Origin: Clostridiales bacterium Firm_11
GTDB taxonomy: Bacteria > Bacillota > Clostridia > Christensenellales > Aristaeellaceae
Direction of reading: 5' to 3'
Length of the DNA: 64,000 bases
NCBI GenBank assembly: GCA_001604105.1
Contig: LVAQ01000022.1
Span: 60,343-124,342 of the forward strand
The translations under genes and the position numbers were made by a program. This document shows positions 33,869-43,000 of this stretch, in pieces. The notes under the pieces are model-generated. The model saw nothing but the letters and a program-made list of their open reading frames with translations. It was not told the origin of the DNA and searched no databases. Each line of letters begins with the position of its first letter. The stretch's first letter is position 1.

Positions 33869-36172
33869 ATGAAAACAAGTGGCCGTAAGACTGTATTCCC
33901 CTATGTGCGTCTGCTGGGCTGTGTGCTGGCAGGCGCGCTTTGCATGCTTGCGTTCACGCTGTCGCCCGCGGGGTATGTGGGCATCAGCGACCCGCCCCTT
34001 GCAGCGGGCAGCGCGGTGTGGCTTTTATACGCGGCGCTGCTGGCGGGGCTTTGCTGGCTGGCTACGGGCAGGCGCGCCGCGCGGCTGACGCCCGCGATGG
34101 CCGTGTTCGCGCTGCTCTTTGGCGTAATTAACTATTTTGCCACCACGCTGTTTGCCTATGATACCTGGGCGTTTTTGCGGGGTGCAGGCGCGTGGGCACA
34201 GGCGGGCAGCCGCATTGCGCTGCAAAGTACGGTCATGGCGGCAGTATTTGCCGTGGTTGGCGGTTGGCTGGAAGGCGTGCAAGGGAAGCAAGGCAATGCC
34301 CAGCAGCCCGTGCCTTGGCAGACCATACAGGACATACAGGGTACGCAAGCGTTGCAAGAAACGCAGGATATAAAGACAATCGTTACGAAGCACATACCTG
34401 TACAGGGCAAACAGGATACACAGGGTACGCAAGCGGCGCAGGACACGCAAGCGCTATCGGATGCGCAGACCGCATATGCCGCACAGGACACACAAGCGTT
34501 GCAAGAAACGCAAGATACCAAGACAATCGCCACGAAGCTCATGCCTGTGCAGGATAAACAGGATACACAGGGTACGCAAGCGGCGCAGGACACGCAAGCG
34601 CTACCGGATGCGCCGCCCACGAATGCCGCGCCCGCCAGCGGCGGCGGGCAGGCAACAGGGGCGGCGAGCATTGCCGCGCGCCTTGCCCGTGTGCTGCACG
34701 CTGTGCCGGATACGCTGCTGCGCCGCTATCCGCGTGCGGTCGGCTGGGCGCGTCGCCACCCGATACCGGCTTGCATGCTGGTGATGCTGGTGGGCTGGAG
34801 CCCGTTTTTGATCGCGTTCTACCCGGGCACCATCATTTGGGATATGGGCGAGATGATCGGGCAATTCTACGGCCTGCGGGAAATGAGCACATGGCACCCG
34901 GTATTCACCACGTGGCTGTTTGGCGCGCTGGTGTGGCTGGGGCGGCTTGTGAGCGGGGATAATCTGGGGGCTTTCCTGTTTATGGCGCTGCAAACGGCGG
35001 CGCTGGCCTACGCGCTGGCCGATAGCCTGCGCCTGATGGGCCGTATGGGCGTTGCCCGCCGCTGGCGGTTTGCCGCGCTGCTGTTGTTTGCGTTCACACC
35101 CATTTTTGCCGCGTTTGCGCAGGCGGTGGGCAAAGATACCCTCTATACCGCGGCGCTGCTGTTGTTTGCGACCCGCCTTACCGAGGCGCTGCGCTTTGGC
35201 GGGCTTACGGGCAGGCGGCTTGCGGGACTGTTTGTGTGGGCGCTGCTGGCCTGCCTGGTACGCGCCAACGGGCTGTATGTGGTGATGGGCACGGCGGCGG
35301 GCGCTACAGTCTTTGGGCTGCGGGGGTTGCAAAGGGTTAAGATCGGCGGCGTTATGGGCGCGGCGGTTGCGGCGGCGCTGCTGTTTACGGGGGTGCTGAT
35401 CCCCGCGCTGGGCATCAAGGATACATCGGCATCGGGGCTGTATTCGCTTGCGTTCCAGCAAAGCGCGCGTGTGCTGCGGGATCATGGGGCGTCGGTAACG
35501 GCGCAGGAGTATGCGGAGATCGATCTTGTGCTGGACGCGGCCAGGCTGCCCGATTTATACGAGGCGAATATATCCGACCCGGTGAAATATACCTTCCGGC
35601 AATACGGGCAGGGGCATGCGGCGGAGGCATCCGCGCTGGCGCGCTACCGCAGGACATGGCTATCCATGCTCGGCCGATATCCGCTGACGTATCTGGAAGC
35701 GTTTGTGGCGGGCAGTATGGGCTACTATGCCTTTACCCCGAAAATCGACGCGGCGCGAACGTATAACTATCAGGGCGGCATCCGCTTTGTGTTTGAAACC
35801 TATGATGTGGGGGAAGACGCCCGTTACCTGCACACCCAACAGAGCCCCGCGCTGGAAACGGCGCGGCGGCTGCTGGCGGCCTATGCGCGCGGGTGGCGGC
35901 GCCTGCCGATTTTGGAGCTGTTTTTGTTCTGCCCCAGTTACACCTGGCTTTTGGTGGCGGCAGCGCTAACGTTGCTGCGCAGGCGCGGCGTACGCGAAGG
36001 GATGGCCTTCCTGCCCGCGCTGCTGAGCATGGGGGTTTGCCTGCTTTCCCCTGTGAATGATTACTTCCGGTATTTTTTACCCATCGTAGCCATGACGCCG
36101 ATGCTGATGGGGCTGGCGGGCACGGGCGCAATCACAAAGAAGAAAGCGCAGCGGGCTTTATTTACCCGCTGA
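33869..36172 (+). CDS. DUF6020-type polytopic membrane protein with internal Gln/Thr repeat
   Basis: A 767-residue protein with about 12 predicted transmembrane helices. The block FYPGTIIWDMGEMIGQFYG near residue 315, followed by STWHPVFTTWLFG, is what I associate with DUF6020 proteins; acidic and His residues on a loop after a helix suggest a GT-C-like glycosyltransferase, by inference. Between early and late helices lies a hydrophilic linker (about 130-270) with a 49-residue repeat, QALQETQD.KTI.TK..PVQ, present twice in frame at 147-bp spacing (34346 and 34493). AAAGGAG precedes ATG 33869; three decoy copies of this start lie upstream. Likely co-transcribed with the GT2 gene. Confidence 0.75.
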   Translation: MKTSGRKTVFPYVRLLGCVLAGALCMLAFTLSPAGYVGISDPPLAAGSAVWLLYAALLAGLCWLATGRRAARLTPAMAVFALLFGVINYFATTLFAYDTWAFLRGAGAWAQAGSRIALQSTVMAAVFAVVGGWLEGVQGKQGNAQQPVPWQTIQDIQGTQALQETQDIKTIVTKHIPVQGKQDTQGTQAAQDTQALSDAQTAYAAQDTQALQETQDTKTIATKLMPVQDKQDTQGTQAAQDTQALPDAPPTNAAPASGGGQATGAASIAARLARVLHAVPDTLLRRYPRAVGWARRHPIPACMLVMLVGWSPFLIAFYPGTIIWDMGEMIGQFYGLREMSTWHPVFTTWLFGALVWLGRLVSGDNLGAFLFMALQTAALAYALADSLRLMGRMGVARRWRFAALLLFAFTPIFAAFAQAVGKDTLYTAALLLFATRLTEALRFGGLTGRRLAGLFVWALLACLVRANGLYVVMGTAAGATVFGLRGLQRVKIGGVMGAAVAAALLFTGVLIPALGIKDTSASGLYSLAFQQSARVLRDHGASVTAQEYAEIDLVLDAARLPDLYEANISDPVKYTFRQYGQGHAAEASALARYRRTWLSMLGRYPLTYLEAFVAGSMGYYAFTPKIDAARTYNYQGGIRFVFETYDVGEDARYLHTQQSPALETARRLLAAYARGWRRLPILELFLFCPSYTWLLVAAALTLLRRRGVREGMAFLPALLSMGVCLLSPVNDYFRYFLPIVAMTPMLMGLAGTGAITKKKAQRALFTR

Positions 36173-36189
36173 TAGGTTTCACCAGTTCT

Positions 36190-36482
36190 GCGTTTGCAGT
36201 AACAGGCTTTGTTTGCGGTTGCTTGCAGGGCTGCGCCCCCACAGTGTACCGCAAGCCATAGGGGAATCCCCGCGTTGCGAAAAGTGCGCATGATGCGCAT
36301 AGATGAGGTGGCTCGCCGCGCCCGCATTTGCAGCAACAGGCTTTGTTTGCGGTTGCTTGCAGGGGCTGCGCCCCCACAGTGTACCGCAAGCCATAAGGGA
36401 ATCCCCGCGTTGCGAAAAGTGCGCATGATGCGCACAGATAAGGTGGCTCGCCGCGCCCGCGTTTGCAGCAACAGGCTTTGCT
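36190..36482 (+). repeat. 134-bp tandem array (2.2 copies)
   Basis: TTTGCAG.AACAGGCTTTG occurs at 36194, 36327 and 36462 (periods 133 and 135). Units include GGGGCTGCGCCCC, GGGGAATCCCC and GCGCATGATGCGC palindromes. Long open frames on both strands are by-products of GC content. From 36483 to 36784 I see no gene. Confidence 0.85.
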
Positions 36483-36784
36483 TGCGGAGGGCTTTACCCC
36501 CGTGCTCCCCTTTGTTTGCAATAACCTACATGAGAAGCTCAACCCTGCGCATCATACGCACATACAAAAACAACCCGCCGCGCCCGCGCGTGCATCCGGC
36601 GATGCATGCATAAGGGGGAACGGCGGAGGTTTGCGCTGCGCTATGCAACTTGATTGCGTTCAAACAGGGGCATAGGGAGGGTATAAGGGCTTGCCTGCCT
36701 TTGCGGACAAGGCGTCATGCGAAGATTTTGGAGAGTCTTGTCACTGAATGATGAATATCGATGGCGCTGGGCACGTGCCTGCCC

Positions 36785-39700
36785 TTACGGACAAGGCCGC
36801 TCGAAGGCATCGGAGAGCCTTGCCATCAAACGGCGGAAGTCGATAGGCTTGGATACGTGGCCGTCCATGCCCGCTTCGGCGGCCAGGCGGATGTCCTCTT
36901 CAAAGGCATCGGCCGTCATGGCGAGGATGAACACGGTACGCGCATCCGGGTGGTCACTGGCGCGGATGGCGCGCGCGGCCGCGTAGCCATCCATCACTGG
37001 CATGCGGATGTCCATCAGGATGGCGTCATAGGTGCCCGGCTCACTTTGCGTAAAGCGCGTGACGGCCTCTTTGCCGTTGGTGGCGCAATCGATGGCAAAA
37101 CCGCCCTGCCGTTGCAGCAAATCGGTTGCGATTTCCAGATTCATATCGTTATCATCCACCAGCAAAAGACGTTTGTCCTTGCAGCATTCGCCTGTGCTGG
37201 GGGGTTCGCCGCCGTGGTTCTTCTTCTCTGTATCCACCGGAAAATCAATGGTAACGGTAAAGGTGGTGCCTTCGCCTACGCGGGAAGCGACATCGATGCT
37301 GCCGCCCATGATCGTAATCAGGAATTTCGCGATGCTCAGCCCAAGCCCGCTGCCGCCAAACTGGTTGGCAATGGTAGGATCCTGCTGGGTATAGGCGGAA
37401 AACAACTGTTGCTGGAATTCTTCGGTCATGCCGATGCCCGTATCGGCAATGCGAAACACCATGCGCGCCTTTTGGCCGTCCAGCAGCGTTTGCGTTGCGC
37501 TCAGGGTTACGCTGCCGCCCTGCGGGGTAAACTTGAGCGCGTTGCTCAGCAGGTTTACGATCACCTGCTTAACCCGCAGGCTATCCCCGAGGAGGTTGGG
37601 CGCGGGCAGTTCGCCCGTTTGGACGGTGTAGTGCACGCCGCGGTACTTCGCCTGCGCGTTGTAGATGGCCGCGAGCGTTTCCATGAGTTCAGGGACGCTG
37701 AAATGCTCCTGCAGCAGGCGGAAACCGCCGCTTTCGATACGGCCCATATCCAGCACATCGCCGATCAACTGCAACAGGTGGTTGGCGGCGAATTCACTTT
37801 TCACAAACAGGTCCTGCAAGCGCTCCGGCTCATGGATGCTGTCTTTAGCCATGGCAAGGTACCCAAGCATCGCGTTGAGGGGGGAGCGTATTTCATGGCT
37901 GATGTAGGCGGTGAAACGGCTTTTGACCCGACTGGCGTTTTCCGCGGCGGTCAGGGCTTCTTTGAGCAGTGCGTTCTTCTGCTCTTCCGCGCGTACCGCG
38001 TCATCCACATCCATGATGTAGACCATCACGCTGGCGGGATGAATCCGCGTGGGGATCATGGGCTGAAAGATGATGCGGTTCCATAGATAGACGCCGTCAT
38101 AATTCAAGCGGCAATCCAGCCGCATTTGGCGCTGCGGATCGTTATTACCCGCAAGCACGCTGTGATACATGGCCAGCGCGGCGGGCACATCCTCAGGATG
38201 CACGTACTTTTCAACCACAACTTCGGAGAAAGGCGACATCGACTCACGGATGATATCGTCTTTCACAATGCGGTAGCGCCAGCGTTCCAGGGTGCGGATA
38301 TCCACTTCCCACACATCGGTATTGATTTTATTCGCATAATCCAGAAATGCCGCTATTTCCGCCGTGCGCGCCTTTGCTTTGCGGCCGCGCAAGCTGATGA
38401 GAATGGTCAGGATTGCCAGCGCCGCCAGCAGCAGCAGCGCCGTTAAGGTTACCAAAACCACATCGGTGGGCATATGATCGACCAAGGTTGACAGGTTGAT
38501 GGGTCTGGTTTCCAGCATCGCAAGGATGGTATAATCATTGATTTCCGCGTGGGATAGCTGCCCAATGTAACGGTTGAGGATGCTCAGCAGCCGCGCGTCC
38601 CCTGTTTGCGGCATGGCAAAACATACTTGAACGCCTTCCCCGCCAAGCCTTTGCGCCGTGAGCCCCGCATAGCGCAGCTGTTGCAGGAACATATCCGCCT
38701 GATAGGTATTGAGCAGCGCGGCAGGCTGTTGGTCAAGGAGAACCGCATCCAGGCAGTCACGCGCGGTGGGGTAATACACCAGCGTCTCGGGTACGCCGGT
38801 GATGCCATCGGGGATGCGCAGCCCTTCATCCGCGGCGGCGACGGTTGCGGCGCTGCCATCCTTGGTGACCAGCGCCAGCGGCAGCGTAATGTAGGGGGTG
38901 CTCAGCGTAAGCCCCGCCTGCGCCGCCAACGCCTCATCCCGGGGCACATAAGCGATGAGATCGTATTGTGTGTTCAGGGAAAGCGGCTCAAACGTGAGGG
39001 TTATATTCAGCTCTTTGGCCAGGTCAAGCAGCAGGGTTGCCGCAATGCCGGCGGGGGTCGCTTGCAATGTGTGCAGCAAGGGCTCCCACGGGTCGCCATA
39101 GGCGATGGTCAGGCTATCTTTGGCGGCAAGGTAAGCGCGTTCGTCCTCCGTGAGGGGGTATTGACGGGGGGCGCCGCTCAGGTACATTTCCGCAAGCTTT
39201 ACGTTCAGCAGACGATCGGAGACAAGGAGCTCCGCCATGGCATCATTGAGCAGCCGCGCCACGGCGGGTTGCTGCGGGTTTATCCCAAAATAGAACCCGC
39301 GAGAGCCAAAGCAGGCAAGGGCGCGTAACTCCGGCTGCTCGGTATAGCTTTCCATCGCGCCCGCGTCCAGCGAGCCCTCCCGTACGGCGGTCAGCAGTTG
39401 CGCGGCGCTTTCCATTTCGGTAATCACAGGGGTGAAGCCCTTGCTTTGCGCCAAGGTAAGAAGCGCCGCGCGGGTTTGCGTGCCGCGCACAACCCCAAGG
39501 GAAGCCCCTTGCAGCGTCGCATAGTCATGCGCCTTTAGCGGAGCTTGTTCGCGTGTGAACAGGGTGCTTTGCAGTGTGCCGATGGTCAGCGTGCTGAACA
39601 AAATCCTGCCATCCTGCGCGTCGGTGGCAAGCGCCATGCCCAGCAGATCAATCTCGCCGCGCGCAAGCTGCTCTTTGAGCGCCTGCGCATCCCCAAACAC

Positions 39701-40000
39701 AAACTCATAACGGAAGCCAGTTTGTTTGGCAAGCTCCTTCAGGTAGGCATACAGGTAGCCATCCGGCTTGCCCGGGGCGGGTTCTTCCATATACCCTTCC
39801 ATGGGATACCAGCCTACCCGCAGGGGAATGCTGATGGCGGCGGCTGTATGCCGCCTGAACCCCGTGTGCGCTGTGGCGGCGGGGCTTTCTGCCGTTTGCG
39901 GCTGCACCGTTGACTGCGCCCATGCGGGCGCGGCGGGCATGACCTGCGCCATGCACAGGAAAAGGCAGAGTAAGCCTGACCACAAACCGCGCGGTTTCAT
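36785..40000 (-). CDS. Hybrid sensor histidine kinase with two solute-binding sensor domains
   Basis: A 1071-residue membrane kinase. A signal peptide (1-29, ending PAWAQ) is followed by two tandem SBP_bac_3-like domains (about 50-275 and 290-510; VGWYPMEGY.. and ITIAYGDPWEPLL.. openings), a transmembrane helix (about 520-545), a PAS-like region (560-680), HisKA with phospho-acceptor His702 in YISHEIRSPL, HATPase with N-box NLLSNALKF near 817 and GGSGLGLSI, and a C-terminal receiver with Asp997 in LMDIRMPVMDG. The BvgS-like plan suggests sensing a small periplasm-side ligand such as an amino acid. ATG 40000 overlaps the stop of the upstream GGDEF/EAL gene by four bases, with GAGGAGGG as ribosome site. 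No separate DNA-binding regulator is adjacent. Confidence 0.92.
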   Translation of the reverse strand: MKPRGLWSGLLCLFLCMAQVMPAAPAWAQSTVQPQTAESPAATAHTGFRRHTAAAISIPLRVGWYPMEGYMEEPAPGKPDGYLYAYLKELAKQTGFRYEFVFGDAQALKEQLARGEIDLLGMALATDAQDGRILFSTLTIGTLQSTLFTREQAPLKAHDYATLQGASLGVVRGTQTRAALLTLAQSKGFTPVITEMESAAQLLTAVREGSLDAGAMESYTEQPELRALACFGSRGFYFGINPQQPAVARLLNDAMAELLVSDRLLNVKLAEMYLSGAPRQYPLTEDERAYLAAKDSLTIAYGDPWEPLLHTLQATPAGIAATLLLDLAKELNITLTFEPLSLNTQYDLIAYVPRDEALAAQAGLTLSTPYITLPLALVTKDGSAATVAAADEGLRIPDGITGVPETLVYYPTARDCLDAVLLDQQPAALLNTYQADMFLQQLRYAGLTAQRLGGEGVQVCFAMPQTGDARLLSILNRYIGQLSHAEINDYTILAMLETRPINLSTLVDHMPTDVVLVTLTALLLLAALAILTILISLRGRKAKARTAEIAAFLDYANKINTDVWEVDIRTLERWRYRIVKDDIIRESMSPFSEVVVEKYVHPEDVPAALAMYHSVLAGNNDPQRQMRLDCRLNYDGVYLWNRIIFQPMIPTRIHPASVMVYIMDVDDAVRAEEQKNALLKEALTAAENASRVKSRFTAYISHEIRSPLNAMLGYLAMAKDSIHEPERLQDLFVKSEFAANHLLQLIGDVLDMGRIESGGFRLLQEHFSVPELMETLAAIYNAQAKYRGVHYTVQTGELPAPNLLGDSLRVKQVIVNLLSNALKFTPQGGSVTLSATQTLLDGQKARMVFRIADTGIGMTEEFQQQLFSAYTQQDPTIANQFGGSGLGLSIAKFLITIMGGSIDVASRVGEGTTFTVTIDFPVDTEKKNHGGEPPSTGECCKDKRLLLVDDNDMNLEIATDLLQRQGGFAIDCATNGKEAVTRFTQSEPGTYDAILMDIRMPVMDGYAAARAIRASDHPDARTVFILAMTADAFEEDIRLAAEAGMDGHVSKPIDFRRLMARLSDAFERPCP

Positions 40001-43000
40001 GGGGTTGCCCCCTCCTCGGGGGCGGCGGTATAAGTGATGAAGAACAGCGCGCGTGCGTCATCGCCGCTTAGGTAGTTGACCTTGACATGCAGGCGCTGGC
40101 GGGTGCCATCCCCCCGCAGGCGGTTGTATACCCCTTCGGCGGTGCGGCGCTGTTCCAGCGCTTGCCGAAACAGCCCGTGCAGATGCTGATAATCCGCGGG
40201 GGTTGCCAGAGATCGCACATCGGTGCCCGCGGTGTATACACGCTCGATGCTGTCCTGGGTAAGGGCGAGGTACTCATCATTGATGCGGAGAATTTCGATT
40301 TTATCCCCGCTCATTTCACACAGGCTGGCGGCGCAGGGGATGGTGGCCAGCATGAGGCTAAAGTCCCCGTCGATACTCCATACGCGCCGCATGGCTGCTT
40401 CGGGGTACAGGTCCTGCACCTCTGTGAGGGGCATCAACGGATGGGTTGCCAGCAGTTTTTCAAACGCGGGGATGGGCATGGGGCGGTAGAAGTAGTACCC
40501 CTGCCCGACCGCGCAGCCGATGGTATGAAGGAAACGCGCCTGCTCGGCGGTTTCAACGCCCTCGGCGACAATGGGCAGGGAAAGGTAGCGCGCCATGCGT
40601 ACCACGCTGCTTAGGATGGTGCCGCCGCGCCCATCGGGATCGTTGCCAAAGAGGAAGCGCATATCCAGCTTCAGCGAATCCACGGCGATTTCCTTGAGCA
40701 TATTCAAGCTGGAATAGGCGGAGCCAAAATCATCCATTTCTACGATAAAGCCGCGGGTGCGCAGATCGGTCACCATATCCGCCAGCTGTCGCGCGCTTTC
40801 GGTGTAGGCGCTTTCGGTGATTTCCAGCTCCATCATCCGGTGGGGCACGCCGTAGCGTTCCGCCAGATTGAGCAGCGTGCTGACCAACGCGGGGTTATAG
40901 ATGTTGACGCGGGATACGTTCATGCTTACGGGGATAAACGGCTCGCCGTTGTTTTGATCCATCCATTTACGCAGCAGCTTGCAAACCTCTTCCCATACCC
41001 AGGCATCCAGCTTCATGATGAAGCCGTTTTTCTCAAAGATGGGCACGAACATGCCCGGGGCAAGCAGGCCGCGCGTGGGGTGATTCCACCGTACCAGCGC
41101 TTCCGCCCCGACGATTTCGCCTGTGGCGACGGTGCATTTGGGTTGCAGGTACACTTCAAACTGCTGCTGCAGCAGGGCGCTGTTCATGTTGTTGACGATA
41201 TCCAGCTCCGAAAGCAGTTCCAGGCGCAGGGCATCGTCATAATAGGCATAACGCTTGACGTAATTGCCCTTGACGGTGCGTTTGGCCATTTCTGCGCGGT
41301 CATGCATGATGTTGACGGCCAAGGACAGATCATCGATGATGTACAGGCCGTACACCAGCACGATATCAAAGGGAAGATCGTACGCTTTCAGCTCCGCCTC
41401 GTTATCTGCAAGGCGTTCCCGCAGGGCGGTACGGTCATAGGGGGTACACAGGGCAAAGTTATCCGCGTCGATCCGCGCGAAGGTGGAAGGCCCCACATAG
41501 AGCGTCTGCATGCGCTGGGCAATGTATTGCAGCAGCCTGTCGCCCTCCGCGTGACCGAAAATATCGTTGATGACACGAAATTTTTCGATGTCAAAGGCGA
41601 CCATCACAAACTGCGTATCCGGGTACTTATCCAGCATCAGGCGTGTTTTGCGGTAGAAGGTGGTTTTGTTGTTCAGATTGGTGAGGGAATCATGCTCGGC
41701 CAGGTAGCGCAGCTCATCCTGATGGCGGCTTTCATCGCTCTTTTGCAGCAGGAGGAAGCGGTTTTGGGCGCGCAGCTCTTCCATTTCCCGCTTGTGCACG
41801 GCGTTTTTGACGCGCAGTTTGACCAGGTGCGCGTCGATGGGCTTGCTGACGAAATCCGTCGCGCCCAGCTCAATAGCCTTGAGGCTGTATTCCATTTCAT
41901 CCGCCGCGGAGGTGACAATCACGGGGATGGACGAAAGGTAAGCGTCGCTTTGAAGGCGTTCCAGCACGGTCAGGCCGTCCATATCCGGCATGATAAGATC
42001 CAGCAGCACGGCGGAGATGGCCGTTTCACTGCGCAAAAGCAGATCCAGGCACTGATGCCCGCCTTCGGCCAGGAGCAGATGATACTCGTCCTTAAAAAGC
42101 TCGGCCAGCATTTCGCGGTTCATCGCCACATCATCCACGATGAGCAGCGTGCGCTGGGGAATCTGCTGGGTGTTGAGGACGGTTTCCGCATCGAGGGGCA
42201 CAGCTAACACACTTTGCGCGGAGGGGGAGTTGACATCGCCCTTGACCAGCTCATCATGGTAGAACACAAAGCGGTTTTTGCCATGGTGCTTGGCGTAGTA
42301 CAGCGCCTTATCCGCTTTGAGGTAAAGCTCGTCAAAGGTGCGCCCGTCCTTGGGGTAGAGCGAAAGCCCGATGCTGCCGGAGATGGCAACATCGTTGCCG
42401 AACTGCTTGGACAATGCCTGGCAGATGAACGCAGAGCGCCGCTCCAGAAAGCCGGAGCCCTCCCGCACATTCTTGAGGCATACCATGTATTCATCCCCGC
42501 CGATGCGGCCGATGAGATCATCACTGCGCATCATGGCGCGCAGGCTGCCCGCGATATCGATGAGCACGCGATCCCCGAAATGGTGACCATAGGTATCATT
42601 CACGCGCTTGAAGCCATCCACATCGATGATCAGCAGCGCGTGAATATTGTCCGGCTCATGCTGGGTGACCAGTTCCATGAGCTGCTCTTCAAACGCGATG
42701 CGGTTAAGCAGCCCCGTAAGCGGATCGGTGAGCGAGCGGGCGCGCACCAGCAGTTCATTGCGTTTTTGCTCGTCAATGTCTTTGAGCAGCAGAAAGCACC
42801 GCACGCTGCGGGAGAAGGGATCGGCAATCAGCTGCACGCTTGCCAGCGTCCAAAACGGCTGCCCCTGCGCATCGGCACGCCGGAACTCCGTCCTGTCACT
42901 GCGCAGGCCGTGCTCGTAGATTTCCAGCAGGCGCTTGCGGTCAAAGAACGTACGAAAGATGGAATCATCCGCATAGAGCACATGGTACAGCGCCAGATGA

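Noticed and set aside
36061..36613. Several overlapping open frames with Cys-rich repeated peptides
   Set aside because: They are translations of the 134-bp repeat on both strands with no ribosome site; the high GC content leaves few stops.
37200..37260. Gap between the HATPase and receiver domains of the hybrid kinase as a possible gene boundary
   Set aside because: The frame is continuous and the linker (VDTEKKNHGGEPPSTGECC) is a normal interdomain spacer.
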